This document shows positions 1-9,528 of a stretch of 64,000 nucleotides of DNA, one piece after another; the stretch's first letter is position 1, and every line of letters begins with the position of its first letter. Position numbers and translations under genes: made by a program. This DNA comes from Nocardia neocaledoniensis. GTDB taxonomy: Bacteria > Actinomycetota > Actinomycetes > Mycobacteriales > Mycobacteriaceae. Under the pieces are notes generated by a model. The model saw only the letters and a program-made list of their open reading frames with translations, was not told the DNA's origin and made no database searches. The DNA is taken from positions 248,001-312,000 of the forward strand of contig NZ_QGTL01000004.1 of the NCBI RefSeq assembly GCF_003182135.1, given 5' to 3'.

Positions 1-173
1 ATCTCGTCCGTGATTCGCTGCTGCCCGAGAACGGGTGGCTGAGGGTCCCCACCAGCGCACCCGAACCGGATCCCGCGCTGCTCGACCGCTACCGGCATCC
101 CGACCCCGCGCGGACCGAGTGGTGGTTGCGGCGGTACGAGCGGGTCAGCGCGCTGCTCGAAACCGCTACTTGA
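1..173 (+). CDS. C-terminal fragment of a gene cut by the window edge
   Basis: The frame starting at base 3 stays open from the left edge to a TGA at 171-173 and encodes about 56 residues rich in Arg, Glu and Pro, with a WWLRRYERV segment near the end. Codon third positions are GC-rich, as in a real actinobacterial gene. It converges on the next gene and overlaps it by 8 bases. I do not recognise the family; too little is present to name a function. Confidence 0.5.
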   Translation, partial: LVRDSLLPENGWLRVPTSAPEPDPALLDRYRHPDPARTEWWLRRYERVSALLETAT

Positions 174-1071
174 ACAGGCTGAGCGCGCCGATATTGGAGT
201 CGATGTATCCGTAGGCGCCGCTGTCGCCGAACGTGCCGTCGTCACAATCGACGGTCGTCCAGACACCCAGGTTCATCGTGTAGACGCGGCCGGGTTGCAT
301 CGTCCACAGCACCTCGAGCGTCGGATCCAGCTGGAAGCCCTCCGCCAGTCCGCCGCCCTGGGCGACCTCTCCGTTGCTGCGCCGCTGCCGCCACATCTTG
401 TTCGAGGCGACGGTCACGAGGTTTCCGTTCTCCAAGACGGTCAGCTCGACACCACCCTCGGTCGTGGCATCGCCGTTTCCCGGCGCCGCCAGCACGGAGT
501 ATTCCTTCCGCACCCAGCGCAGCGAGCGCCCCATCACGAACACCGGTGTCGTCGAATTGACATCGGCCACAGTGAAAGCGACACCCACTCCCGCGTGCGC
601 GTCGAGCCAGGCGACATCCGTGCTGACCGCCCCGCTGATACCGGCGTATCCGTTGTTGCCGGGACTGCCGACGGCCATCCCGTCCGACAGCGAATACGTC
701 CCTTCATGATTCGACCAGTGCCACGTGTAATGGAACGGCGCCCAGAAGATCTTCGTGGCATTGCCGAACTTGAACATGCCCGCCGTGCGCACCAGCTGCG
801 CGTCCATCGGCTCCGCGTCGGCGAGACCATTGTTCAGCTCGACCGAGCTCAGCCGCTTGCGTGCCGCGTCGAACGCGCGCGCGGACTCCGGATCGGCCTC
901 GATCTGACGGCGGTAGTGCTCCTTTTCCGCCGCCCGGAATTCCGCGTGCCGAGATCTCAGCCCGCGCTGCTTCTCCATTCGCTCCGCCGCGCGCCCGACG
1001 AGAGTCTCGACCGATTTCTCGATGACGCCGCGCACGTCGTCCGGCACGTTGTCGCCATAGTTGATTTCCAT
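166..1071 (-). CDS. Hypothetical protein, 301 aa, beta-rich C-terminal part
   Basis: Not recognised. From the ATG at 1071 it encodes 301 residues; a GTG at 1080 is also possible, but AAGGTG lies about 6 bases before the ATG. Residues 1-80 are charged and helical (Glu/Arg-rich, possibly coiled coil). From about residue 95 the chain is rich in Gly, aromatic residues and alternating hydrophobics (FWAPFHYTWHWSNHEG), suggesting a beta-sandwich. No signal peptide or transmembrane segment is evident. It stands alone, convergent with the edge fragment and divergent from ohrR. Confidence 0.65.
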   Translation of the reverse strand: MEINYGDNVPDDVRGVIEKSVETLVGRAAERMEKQRGLRSRHAEFRAAEKEHYRRQIEADPESARAFDAARKRLSSVELNNGLADAEPMDAQLVRTAGMFKFGNATKIFWAPFHYTWHWSNHEGTYSLSDGMAVGSPGNNGYAGISGAVSTDVAWLDAHAGVGVAFTVADVNSTTPVFVMGRSLRWVRKEYSVLAAPGNGDATTEGGVELTVLENGNLVTVASNKMWRQRRSNGEVAQGGGLAEGFQLDPTLEVLWTMQPGRVYTMNLGVWTTVDCDDGTFGDSGAYGYIDSNIGALSLFK

Positions 1072-1289
1072 CCGCCACACCTTCGATCGTCGACACAGCT
1101 TTTCCCTGCCGTCGCCCGTACCACTCGGCAGCGGCCACCTTCGTCCAATTGCGGGGACCGATGATCAACACATCGATTGTGCGCCCCTGACATCGTTGTG
1201 TCACCGATGATTTCGCTGCCTAAGCAGATCTCCGGTGGCGACGCCGGAGCGGCCACCCGCAGCCGATGCGCACCCCGCGACTCGGATAG

Positions 1290-1312
1290 GTTGTGCACAA
1301 CTTAATTGTGCG
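1290..1312. promoter_or_regulatory. Candidate OhrR operator
   Basis: A perfect 12-base palindrome GTTGTGCACAAC (1290-1301) is followed by TTAATTGTGCGC, giving repeated TTGTGC half-sites. It lies 15-37 bases before the ohrR ATG. MarR/OhrR repressors commonly bind such palindromes at their own promoter. The assignment is inference from position and symmetry. Confidence 0.45.
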
Positions 1313-1326
1313 CTACAGTTCATGGC

Positions 1327-1758
1327 ATGACCGACGGACTCACCCTCGACGAGCAGCTGTGCTTCTCGATCTACTCGGCTTCGCGGGCGATGACGGCGGT
1401 CTATCGCCCGAAGCTGGAACGGCTCGGGCTCACCTATCCGCAATACCTGGTGATGCTGGCACTGTGGGAACGCGACGAACGCAGCGTCGGCGAGCTCGGC
1501 AAGGCACTCGATCTGGACTCCGGAACACTGTCACCGCTGCTCAAGCGGCTGGAGGCGACCGGATACCTCGAGCGCAGGCGAGCCGCCGACGACGAACGCC
1601 GCGTCGACATCGTGCTCACCGAACACGGCAGGGCGATGCGGGCCCACGCCTGCGCGATCCCGGCCGAGATGGCCGAGCTCGTCGGCCTGTCCACCGATGA
1701 ATTCGTCGCGCTGCGCTCGATGCTGCGCAAACTCACCGACACCCTCACAGAGAAATGA
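1327..1758 (+). CDS. ohrR: OhrR-type MarR family organic-peroxide sensor
   Basis: A 143-residue winged-helix repressor of the MarR family. The N-terminal sequence [15 protein letters not shown] carries the conserved peroxide-sensing cysteine (Cys12 here), equivalent to the reactive Cys of B. subtilis OhrR. A second cysteine in AHACAIP could act as resolving thiol, as in two-Cys OhrR proteins. The wing has the usual [14 protein letters not shown] motif. I chose the ATG at 1327 over a GTG at 1306 because it matches the family N-terminus. Its stop overlaps an ATG of the ohr gene by 4 bases, so the two are translationally coupled. Expected role: derepress ohr on exposure to organic hydroperoxides. 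Confidence 0.9.
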   Translation: MTDGLTLDEQLCFSIYSASRAMTAVYRPKLERLGLTYPQYLVMLALWERDERSVGELGKALDLDSGTLSPLLKRLEATGYLERRRAADDERRVDIVLTEHGRAMRAHACAIPAEMAELVGLSTDEFVALRSMLRKLTDTLTEK

Positions 1759-1766
1759 GAGCTCCC

Positions 1767-2189
1767 ATGCAGGTCCTCTACACCGCCGAAGCCCTGGCCA
1801 GCGGCGAAGGCCGCACCGGCACCGCGCGCACCACCGACGGCAAGCTCGAGGTCGTGCTCGCCCCGCCGAAGGAGATGGGCGGCGACGGCGCGGGCACCAA
1901 CCCCGAGCAGCTGTTCGCGGCAGGCTACGCGGCCTGCTTCCACTCGGCGCTGCGCCTGGTCGGCAAGAAGGCCGGCGCGAACATCGCCGATTCCGCTGTG
2001 GGCGCGCGGGTTTCGATCGGCCCGAACGACAACGGCGGCTTCGAGCTCGCCGTCACCCTCGAGGTGACCCTGCCGCACCTGTCCCGCGAGGACGCGCAGG
2101 CCCTGGCCGATCAGGCCCACCAGGTGTGCCCGTACTCCAACGCGACCCGCGGCAATATCGCCGTCGACGTGCAGGTCGCCGAGGACTGA
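1767..2189 (+). CDS. ohr: Organic hydroperoxide resistance protein Ohr
   Basis: A 140-residue Ohr/OsmC fold peroxidase. Both catalytic cysteines are in their family contexts: [13 protein letters not shown] and [13 protein letters not shown]. Ohr reduces organic hydroperoxides in the cytosol, with electrons usually supplied by lipoylated proteins. The start MQVLYTAEA resembles the family N-terminus and has GAGAG just upstream. An in-frame ATG at 1755, overlapping the ohrR stop, would add four residues. The pair ohrR-ohr is a standard self-regulated unit, and a hairpin follows the gene. Confidence 0.93.
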   Translation: MQVLYTAEALASGEGRTGTARTTDGKLEVVLAPPKEMGGDGAGTNPEQLFAAGYAACFHSALRLVGKKAGANIADSAVGARVSIGPNDNGGFELAVTLEVTLPHLSREDAQALADQAHQVCPYSNATRGNIAVDVQVAED

Positions 2190-2201
2190 GCGCCGATCGC
2201 C

Positions 2202-2234
2202 CGAATCCCGCCGGTCGCGCACCGGCGGGATTCG
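2202..2234 (+). terminator. Hairpin after ohr
   Basis: A 14-bp perfect stem, CGAATCCCGCCGGT paired with ACCGGCGGGATTCG, with a 5-base loop, lies 13 bases after the ohr stop. No U-run follows, so it is a GC hairpin of the kind common as actinobacterial terminators rather than a classic intrinsic terminator. Confidence 0.55.
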
Positions 2235-2339
2235 GCGCGTTCAGGACCGGCCCGGCAGGGCGCGACACAGAACCGCCGCCGACCCACACGGCGAAACTGC
2301 CGTCGCACCCGCATCACGATTGGCGCGGCCCACACCGCC

Positions 2340-2894
2340 TCAGCCGACTACGACACCGCACCCCGCGAACGTGGCCCTGATCAGCAGCGCCGCCTCGGGC
2401 CCGATCACGCCGTCGACGAGTTCGATGTAGCGCGAACAGAATTCGGGTCCGTGTGCCGCCTCGGCATCGTCGGCGAGATGATGGGCGAGCTCGTGCAGCA
2501 CCACCAGCTCGCGCAGCGCCCACGCGGTCGCCCCGGTGTGCAACGGCACCGCCAGCACTCCCGCCGCCGGTTCGTAGTGGGCGGCCGATCCACCGGCCCG
2601 CGCGCGCACACGCACCGGCAACGCGGCCCTTTCCCACTGCGCGCGTACCCAATTCAGTGCCAGGACCTTGTCCACATAGGACTGCACCGACTCCACCGAG
2701 CCGAACCGCCGCTCGACCGGCAGCGTGAGTTGCGACCCGTACACATCGACGGTCCGATGCCCGAACTCCTCCGCGCGATCGAACACCCCACGCACCAGGT
2801 GCTCGGCGTCATAGACCTTGGCGCGCTGCCCGTCCCGGCGCCGCCCCGTCTCATCGGACGCCACGGCCACCGCCCCCGACCGACAGGGTCCCAC
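2340..2894 (-). CDS. TIGR04338 family putative metallohydrolase
   Basis: A 184-residue protein with a zincin-like HELAHHLAD motif around residue 135 (HExxH plus a downstream Asp) and a later histidine in AAHGPEFC, which could complete a zinc site. This matches the TIGR04338 family, restricted to mycobacteria and relatives and usually encoded next to a DUF2786 protein, as here. The GTG start at 2894 lies 12 bases after the upstream gene's stop, so the two form an operon. Substrate and cellular role are unknown; peptidase activity is inferred only from the motif. Confidence 0.8.
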   Translation of the reverse strand: MGPCRSGAVAVASDETGRRRDGQRAKVYDAEHLVRGVFDRAEEFGHRTVDVYGSQLTLPVERRFGSVESVQSYVDKVLALNWVRAQWERAALPVRVRARAGGSAAHYEPAAGVLAVPLHTGATAWALRELVVLHELAHHLADDAEAAHGPEFCSRYIELVDGVIGPEAALLIRATFAGCGVVVG

Positions 2895-2906
2895 TGTCCG
2901 GGCCGC

Positions 2907-3740
2907 TCATCGGCCCGTGAGCTTGCCTCGCGCCGCGGGCAATTCGGGTGACGTGCCGAGGCGGGCGGCGCGACCGGCCCGGTCCCCCGCGCGCCGGGCC
3001 GCCGCGGAGTGGCCGGTGGAAGTCTGGGGACCACGCCAGGTGCCGCGAGCCTCGGAGGTGGCCGTGTAAAAGTCGGTGAGCGCCACTTCCTTGTCGCGCA
3101 GGGCCAGCGCGGTCCCGGTGGACTCCGACGGCGTCTCCTCGGCGACGACCTCCGCCTTCACCTCCGCGAGGCGGGCGCCGACGCGGGCGGCGAAGGCCAT
3201 CTGGAAGTTCAGGCGGGCTGTGACGCCCGCGACGGGAGCCTCCACTTTGCGGCGCACCGTGCGCCCGAAACGCTTCTCGGCGACGGTCTTGACCACGGTG
3301 GCCTCGCGGTAGGCGCCGGACTTGATGTAGTGGTCGGAGGCGCGCACCATCTGGATCAGCAGGCTCGCGTACAGCGCCTCGCAGGTGTCGATGTCGGCGG
3401 CGAAGCCGTAGGCGTAGACCTGGGCGGAACTGCGGGCGACATCACAGCGCACGTCGTTGGCCGAGGCGATCGCGACGAACAGCTGGACGTAGGTGCGCAG
3501 TCCTTTTCGTCCCGGTTCACCGATCGGGATGATCCGCTGCACCGGCGTCGACCTGCGCTCGCGGTCGGCGACATGGGACCGCGCGACCGCCAGATCGATC
3601 GAGGACTTCGTGGCCAGGCGCTGCGCCGCGGCGAGAAACGCCTCGGCCTCGTGCTCGTTGTCGGTGGCCTCGGCCTTGCGCAGCAAACCGCCGATGCGGG
3701 TGAGCATCCGGTCGGGCGTCTGCGGCGAGGGACTGGTCAC
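2907..3740 (-). CDS. DUF2786 domain protein
   Basis: A 277-residue protein beginning at GTG 3740 (VTSPSPQTPDRML). The N-terminal 50 residues, with IGGLLRKAEATDNEHEAEAFLAAAQRLATK, are the hallmark DUF2786 helical motif. The middle region has RTYVQLFVAIASANDV and an Arg/Lys-rich stretch near FGRTVRRKVEAP. The tail is low-complexity Ala/Arg. No catalytic motif is clear. It is the first gene of the pair with the TIGR04338 metallohydrolase, suggesting a shared but unknown process. Confidence 0.8.
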   Translation of the reverse strand: MTSPSPQTPDRMLTRIGGLLRKAEATDNEHEAEAFLAAAQRLATKSSIDLAVARSHVADRERRSTPVQRIIPIGEPGRKGLRTYVQLFVAIASANDVRCDVARSSAQVYAYGFAADIDTCEALYASLLIQMVRASDHYIKSGAYREATVVKTVAEKRFGRTVRRKVEAPVAGVTARLNFQMAFAARVGARLAEVKAEVVAEETPSESTGTALALRDKEVALTDFYTATSEARGTWRGPQTSTGHSAAARRAGDRAGRAARLGTSPELPAARGKLTGR

Positions 3741-3905
3741 GGACTCGAGCGTAGGACACCGCACCGACAACGGGCCCGCGCGGAACTGACCCGAAAGTAG
3801 GCGATGTGGCAGGACGATCGGGCGCGCGGACCGGCCACCATGTATGTTGACCCGTGCACCGCACGGGTGTGCTGCTGCTCACGTCTCGACCCTGGAGTGT
3901 CTGCG

Positions 3906-5183
3906 ATGGCCTTGAAGTTTGTCCCGAGAGCGACGATGGCTGCTGCCTCGATTGCGTTGCTTACCGCATCGTTCGCCAGTGCCTGCTCCAGTGACAACGG
4001 AGGCAACGCACTCGACCAGAACCTGTCGGGCCGCGGCCCGATCACCTACGTCGAAGGCAAGGACACCACCGAGACCGGTGTCGTCAAGCAGCTCATCGAC
4101 CGCTGGAATGCCGCCCACCCGAACGAGCAGGTGACGTTCAAGGAGCAGTCGGCCGACGCGAACCAGCAGCACGACGACCTCGCCGAGCACTTCCGCGCCA
4201 AGCAGGACGGCTACGACGTCGTCGCCCTCGACGTGCCGTGGACCGCGGAATTCGCCGCGAAGGGCTGGATCCAGCCGCTCAAGGACACCTTCGCCATCGA
4301 CACGGCGCCGCTGCTCGCGCCCACCGTCGCCAGCGCCACCTACAACGGCACCCTGTACGCGGCCCCGCGCAACACCAACGGCGGCCTGCTGTACTACCGC
4401 AAGGATCTGGTGCCCAACCCGCCGCGCACCTGGTCGGAGATGATCGGCCAGTGCCAGGTGGCCCGCGACAACAACATCGGCTGCTACGCCGGTCAGCTCG
4501 CCCCCTACGAGGGCCTGACCGTGAACACCTCCGAGGTCATCAACGCCTTCGGCGGCAGCTTCGTCGGCGCCGACGGCAAGACCCCCACCGTGAACAGCCC
4601 GGAGTCGAAGGCGGGCCTGAAGGTCCTCGTCGACGCCTACAAGAACGGTGACATCCCCAAGGAAGCCATCACCTTCAAGGAAGGCGAGAGCGCCAGCGCG
4701 TTCGAGTCCGGCAAGCTGCTGTTCCTGCGCAACTGGCCCTACCTCTACGCCCAGGCCAACGCCGACACCTCCTCGGTGAAGGACAAGTTCGGCGTGGCCC
4801 CGCTGCCCGGCAACACCGGCGTCGGCGCCTCGACCCTGGGTGGCTACAACGCCGCCATCAGCGCGTTCTCCAAGAACAAGGCCACCGCTGCCGACTTCGT
4901 GCGCTTCCTGATCAGCGAGGAGGCCCAGCAGATCATCGCCTCGGGCGCCCTGCCCTCGGTGCGCGCCTCGCTCTACGACGACCCGGCCCTGATCGCGAAG
5001 ATGCCGTACCTGCCCGCGCTGAAGGAGTCCATCGCCAGCGCCGTGCCGCGCCCGGTGACCCCGTTCTATCCCGCGGTGTCGAAGGCCATCCAGGACAACG
5101 CCTATGCTGCCCTGAACGGCACGAAGTCCGTCGACGACGCCGTCGCCGGCATGCAAAAGGGCATCGAGACCGCCGGTTCGTAG
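3906..5183 (+). CDS. lpqY: Sugar ABC transporter lipoprotein, LpqY-like
   Basis: A 425-residue extracellular solute-binding protein. The first 25 residues form a signal peptide ending in a lipobox (SFASAC), so Cys is lipidated and the protein is anchored outside the membrane. The rest is a family 1 sugar-binding fold, with YYRKDLVPNPPRTWSEM and the C-terminal GGYNAAISAFSKNK region as in LpqY, the trehalose-binding subunit of the mycobacterial LpqY-SugABC importer. Start ATG 3906 chosen because it begins the signal peptide. Two permease genes follow, the first after 45 bases. Trehalose as ligand is inferred from family and synteny; maltose-type ligands are possible. Confidence 0.8.
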   Translation: MALKFVPRATMAAASIALLTASFASACSSDNGGNALDQNLSGRGPITYVEGKDTTETGVVKQLIDRWNAAHPNEQVTFKEQSADANQQHDDLAEHFRAKQDGYDVVALDVPWTAEFAAKGWIQPLKDTFAIDTAPLLAPTVASATYNGTLYAAPRNTNGGLLYYRKDLVPNPPRTWSEMIGQCQVARDNNIGCYAGQLAPYEGLTVNTSEVINAFGGSFVGADGKTPTVNSPESKAGLKVLVDAYKNGDIPKEAITFKEGESASAFESGKLLFLRNWPYLYAQANADTSSVKDKFGVAPLPGNTGVGASTLGGYNAAISAFSKNKATAADFVRFLISEEAQQIIASGALPSVRASLYDDPALIAKMPYLPALKESIASAVPRPVTPFYPAVSKAIQDNAYAALNGTKSVDDAVAGMQKGIETAGS

Positions 5184-5228
5184 CGGAGCGCGCAGCGGAC
5201 CCGACCAGACCGTAGGAGAGTAGAAACG

Positions 5229-6206
5229 GTGTCGGATCCTTCGGGAGCCAAGCAGCGCGGGCTAGCGCTGGAACTGCGACGATCCGGCAAGGCGTGGCTC
5301 TTCGTCACGCCCGTGCTCGTCGCGCTGGCCGTGGTCATCGGATATCCGGTGGTCGAGGCGGTCGTCATGTCCTTCCAGAAGGACTCGGGGATCGACCCGG
5401 CCACCGGGATGTTCATCGAGGGCGGCAACGCCGGGCTGAGCAACTACACGCACTGGCTGCTGCAGCAGTGCAATTCGCTCGGCGGGGTCATCGACTGCCC
5501 CACCGGCACGCTCGGTTCCCAGTTCTGGTCCGCGGTCGGGGTCACCCTGTTCTTCACGGTGGTGATGGTGTCGATCGAGGCCGTGCTCGGCCTCGGCATG
5601 GCCATCGTGATGGGCAAGACCTTCCGCGGCCGCGCGCTGCTGCGCGCCGCGGTGCTGATTCCGTGGGCGATCCCCACCGCCGTCACCGCGCGGCTGTGGG
5701 AGTTCATGTTCCAGTACGACGGCGTCGTGAACCGCGTGCTCGGCACCCACATCCTGTGGACCTCGGACATGTGGGCCTCGCGGTTCGCGGTGGTCGTGGC
5801 CGACGTGTGGAAGACCACCCCGTTCATGGCGCTGCTGATCCTGGCCGGGCTGCAGGTGATTCCGGCCGACGTGTACGAGGCGGCCAAGGTCGACGGCGCG
5901 TCGGCGTGGCAGCGGTTCGTGCACATCACGCTGCCGCTGCTCAAGCCCGCGCTGCTGGTGGCCGTGCTGTTCCGCACCATGGACACGCTGCGCATCTACG
6001 ACCTGCCCGCGATCATGACGCTGGGCAACCCGTCGACGAACACCCTGTCGATCCTGGTGGTCGAGCAGGTGCGCCAGGGCCCCAACAGCGCCGCCGCGCT
6101 CTCGACGATCACCTTCCTGCTCGTCTTCGCGATCGCGTTCGTGCTGGTGAAGGTGCTGGGCGCCAACGCCGTTCGCACGCAGGAAGAACAGCGGAAGGCG
6201 AACTGA
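5229..6206 (+). CDS. sugA: Sugar ABC permease, SugA-like
   Basis: A 325-residue MalF/UgpA-type membrane permease with about six transmembrane helices; the first spans LFVTPVLVALAVVIGYPVV. The EAA loop that contacts the ATPase is visible as EAAKVDGASAWQRFVHITLPLL near residue 220. The GTG start at 5229 has AGGAGAG upstream. Its stop overlaps the next gene's ATG by one base (TGATG), so the two permeases are made together. It would form the channel half for the LpqY-like binding protein. Confidence 0.85.
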   Translation: MSDPSGAKQRGLALELRRSGKAWLFVTPVLVALAVVIGYPVVEAVVMSFQKDSGIDPATGMFIEGGNAGLSNYTHWLLQQCNSLGGVIDCPTGTLGSQFWSAVGVTLFFTVVMVSIEAVLGLGMAIVMGKTFRGRALLRAAVLIPWAIPTAVTARLWEFMFQYDGVVNRVLGTHILWTSDMWASRFAVVVADVWKTTPFMALLILAGLQVIPADVYEAAKVDGASAWQRFVHITLPLLKPALLVAVLFRTMDTLRIYDLPAIMTLGNPSTNTLSILVVEQVRQGPNSAAALSTITFLLVFAIAFVLVKVLGANAVRTQEEQRKAN

Positions 6207-7105
6207 TGAGCATCTCGACGACGAAAGAGTCGCCCGCGACCCGCGAAGCCGCTCCGGTGCAGCCGATCTCGTGGCGCAAGCGCCTCGGCACCGTGCGGAT
6301 GTACCTCGGCGTGCTGATCGTGCTGGTGTGGGGCCTCGGCCCGTTCTACTGGATGACGGTCGTCGCGTTCCGCGACCAGGCCTACACCTTCGACAGCACC
6401 CCGTGGCCCACCCACGTGACGCTGGACAACTTCCGCAACGCCTTCGACACCAGTCGCGGCAACAACTTCGGGCAGGCCCTGCTCAACAGCGTGATCATCG
6501 GGTCGGTGACGACCGCGATCGCGCTGGTGCTCGGCGTGCTCGCCGCGTACGCGCTGGCGCGGATGACGTTCGCGGGCAAGTACCTGGTGTCCGGGCTGAT
6601 CCTGGCGGCCTCGATGTTCCCCGCCGTGGTGCTGGTGACGCCGCTGTTCCAGCTGTTCACCGATCTCGGCTGGATCGGCGAATACCAGGCGATGATCATC
6701 CCGAACATCTCGTTCGTGCTGCCGATGACGGTCTACATCCTGGCCTCGTTCTTCGCCGAACTGCCGTGGGAGCTGGAAGAGGCCGCGCGGATCGACGGCG
6801 CCACCAAGGGGCAGGCGTTCCGGCTGATCATGCTGCCGCTGGCGGCGCCCGCGGTGTTCACCACCGCGATCCTGGCGTTCATCGCCTCGATCAACGAATA
6901 CCTGCTGGCCCGCCTGCTCTCCGGTGAGCAGACCAGGCCGGTGACGGTGGCGATCGCCCAGTTCTCCGGCAACGATCCGCTGGTGCAGCCGTACGCGGCG
7001 ATCATGGCGGCCGGCGTGATCGTCACGGTGCCGCTGGTGATCATGGTGCTGATCTTCCAGCGCAGGATCATCTCGGGTCTGACCGCGGGCGGCGTGAAGA
7101 GCTGA
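6206..7105 (+). CDS. sugB: Sugar ABC permease, SugB-like
   Basis: A 299-residue MalG-type permease with about six transmembrane segments and an EAA motif (EEAARIDGATKGQAFRLIMLPL) near residue 200. It starts at the ATG overlapping the sugA stop. In mycobacteria the next gene is sugC, the ATPase; here the next gene is a penicillin-binding protein, so the energising subunit must be encoded elsewhere or shared with another importer. Otherwise it looks intact. Confidence 0.85.
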   Translation: MSISTTKESPATREAAPVQPISWRKRLGTVRMYLGVLIVLVWGLGPFYWMTVVAFRDQAYTFDSTPWPTHVTLDNFRNAFDTSRGNNFGQALLNSVIIGSVTTAIALVLGVLAAYALARMTFAGKYLVSGLILAASMFPAVVLVTPLFQLFTDLGWIGEYQAMIIPNISFVLPMTVYILASFFAELPWELEEAARIDGATKGQAFRLIMLPLAAPAVFTTAILAFIASINEYLLARLLSGEQTRPVTVAIAQFSGNDPLVQPYAAIMAAGVIVTVPLVIMVLIFQRRIISGLTAGGVKS

Positions 7106-7224
7106 CGGACGGCGCGTCCGCCGCCCCCAGCCGCTCCTCCCCGATTCCGTGACCAACCGCGGGTAGAGTCGCCTGCGTCGATGCGCGCGTCGGCGCAGGT
7201 GTTCTTCCGTCGGTCCGGAAGGAG

Positions 7225-9528
7225 ATGGTCGTGGCCTCCGAGGGTAGGCGTCGGCGGTCCGATGCGGACGCGCCGTACTCCTCGATCGCCGGCTTCAAGG
7301 ACCCACTCGGCCGGGACGAGCCGCGCAAGGGGGCGGCCCGGCGAGCCCAGGCCGCCCGGCTGGCGGCCGACGGCGAGGATCCGCGACCGCCGCGCACCAG
7401 GGGCCAGAAGATCCGGCGGCTGCTGCTCGCGCTGTTCGTGATCTTCGTCTGCGTGCCCGTGCTGCTGTTCGTGGCGATCTACTGGAGCTCGGAGATCCCC
7501 GAGCCCGCCGAGGTCGCCGTCGAACAGCCTGCCACGGTGCTGGCCGCCGACGGCACCACGGTGCTGACGAAATTCATCCCGCCACAGGGCAATCGGATCC
7601 CGATCCCGCTCACCGACGTGCCGCTGCCGGTCCGTGACGCCGTGCTGGCCGCCGAGGACCGCAACTTCTACACCAACCCCGGCTATTCGACGAGCGGGTT
7701 CCTGCGCGCCGCCCGCGACAACCTGCTCGGCCACGAGAACGCGGGCGGCGGCTCGACGATCACCCAGCAGTACGTGAAGAACGCCTTCCTGAGCTCCGAA
7801 CGCACCGTCACCCGCAAGATGCGCGAGCTGATCATCGCGGCGAAGATGGCGCGGCAGTGGAGCAAGGACGAGATCCTGGCCGCCTACCTCAACACCATCT
7901 ACTACGGGCGCGGCGCGTACGGGATCGCGGCGGGCGCCAAGGCGTACTTCAACAAGCCGGTGCCGGAGCTGACCCTGGCCGAGGGCGCCGTGCTCGCCGC
8001 GGTGATCCGCTCACCCTCGGTGCTGGATCCGGAGAAGCACCTCGACCAGCTGAAGGCGCGCTGGCGGTACGTGCTCGACGGCATGATCGAGATGGGGGTG
8101 CTCGCCCCTGGCGAGCGGGACGCGACGGTGTTCCCGGAGATCATCCCGCTCGCCGACATCCCGACCGAGCCCGTCGCGCTCGGCCCGGAGGGCCACATCC
8201 GAACGCAGGTGATGCGCGAGCTGCGCGACGCCGGGCTGACCGACGCCGACATCAACACCGGCGCACTGCAGATCACCACGACCATCGACCCCGTGGCGCA
8301 GGCGGGCGCCGTCGACACGGTGCGCCAGCGGCTGCGCTGGCAGCCGCCGGAGCTGCGGGCCGCGGTCGTGTCCGTCGATCCGCGCAGTGGGGCGGTGCGC
8401 GCCTATTACGGCGGCGAGGACGGCACCGGTTTCGATTTCGCGCAGGCGCCGCTGCAGACCGGGTCCTCGTTCAAACCGTTCGCCCTCGTCGCCGCGCAGC
8501 GCCAAGGTATTCCGACGACGCGGGCCATCGACAGCTCGCCGGTGCAGGACCGCGGCACCACGATCACCAACGTCGACGGTGATTCCTGCGGACGCTGCCC
8601 GCTCACCGAAGCGCTCAAGCGCTCGCTCAACACCAGCTTCTACCGGCTCACCATGACCATGGCCGACGGGCCGCGCTCGATCGCCGAGGCCGCGCACCTG
8701 GCAGGCATTCCCGAGCGGATCCCGGGCCTCGACGTCGAAACCCTCACCGAGGCGGGCGAACCGCCGCTCAACGGCATCGTGCTCGGCCAGTACCTGGTAC
8801 GGCCGCTCGACATGGCCTCGGCCTACGCGACGCTGGCCGCCTCCGGCGTGTACCACGAGCCGTACTTCGTGCAGCGCGTCACGACCGGGGACGGCCACGT
8901 GCTGCTCGACCGCGGCGCCCCGGAGCACCGGGTCGGCGCGCAGCCCGCCGAGCCCGAACAGCGGATCACCGCCGCCATCGCCGATGCGACCACCCAGGCC
9001 ATGGCCCCGATCGCCAACTACTCCAACGGGCACGGCCTGGCCGACGGCAGGCCATCGGCCGCCAAGACCGGCACCACCCAGCTCGGCGAGAGCAACGACA
9101 ACAAGGACGCCTGGATGATCGGCTACACGCCCTCGCTGTCGACGGCGGTGTGGATCGGCACCGAGCAACCGCAGCCGTTGCGTGGCGGCGGCGGTGGCGC
9201 GATCTGGGGCTCCGGGCTGCCGTCCGACATCTGGAAGCAGGTGATGGACACCGCGCTGGCCGGCACACCGATCGAGCAGTTCCCCACCCCGGCGCTGCCC
9301 GGGGGCGGCTCGCCGATCCCGGGACCTGCGCCCGCGCCCGCCGCGCCGGGCGGTCCGTACGACATTCTGAACCCGCCGCGGAACTCACCGCGCACGCCGC
9401 CGCCGGACATCTTCACCCCGCCGACCGCGACCTCACGCAATCCCGCGCCGCTGATCATCATCCCGCCGCCTGCGCCGCGACCGTCCAGCTCGCCGGGCGA
9501 ATTGTTCCCCGGTCTCGGCGGTGGATAG
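7225..9528 (+). CDS. Class A penicillin-binding protein (first copy)
   Basis: A 767-residue bifunctional peptidoglycan synthase. Cytoplasmic head residues 1-75, one transmembrane helix (LLLALFVIFVCVPVLLFVAIYW), then a GT51 glycosyltransferase with EDRNFYTNPG and GGSTITQQ, then a transpeptidase with the catalytic GSSFK, SLN in KRSLNTSF, and KTGT. The C-terminal 90 residues are Pro-rich and likely reach into the wall. The start with AGGAG before it is at GTG 7225. It polymerises and cross-links glycan outside the membrane. It is a paralogue of the larger protein at 22815; it lacks that protein's long Pro/Arg/Gly-rich cytoplasmic tail. Confidence 0.93.
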   Translation: MVVASEGRRRRSDADAPYSSIAGFKDPLGRDEPRKGAARRAQAARLAADGEDPRPPRTRGQKIRRLLLALFVIFVCVPVLLFVAIYWSSEIPEPAEVAVEQPATVLAADGTTVLTKFIPPQGNRIPIPLTDVPLPVRDAVLAAEDRNFYTNPGYSTSGFLRAARDNLLGHENAGGGSTITQQYVKNAFLSSERTVTRKMRELIIAAKMARQWSKDEILAAYLNTIYYGRGAYGIAAGAKAYFNKPVPELTLAEGAVLAAVIRSPSVLDPEKHLDQLKARWRYVLDGMIEMGVLAPGERDATVFPEIIPLADIPTEPVALGPEGHIRTQVMRELRDAGLTDADINTGALQITTTIDPVAQAGAVDTVRQRLRWQPPELRAAVVSVDPRSGAVRAYYGGEDGTGFDFAQAPLQTGSSFKPFALVAAQRQGIPTTRAIDSSPVQDRGTTITNVDGDSCGRCPLTEALKRSLNTSFYRLTMTMADGPRSIAEAAHLAGIPERIPGLDVETLTEAGEPPLNGIVLGQYLVRPLDMASAYATLAASGVYHEPYFVQRVTTGDGHVLLDRGAPEHRVGAQPAEPEQRITAAIADATTQAMAPIANYSNGHGLADGRPSAAKTGTTQLGESNDNKDAWMIGYTPSLSTAVWIGTEQPQPLRGGGGGAIWGSGLPSDIWKQVMDTALAGTPIEQFPTPALPGGGSPIPGPAPAPAAPGGPYDILNPPRNSPRTPPPDIFTPPTATSRNPAPLIIIPPPAPRPSSSPGELFPGLGGG

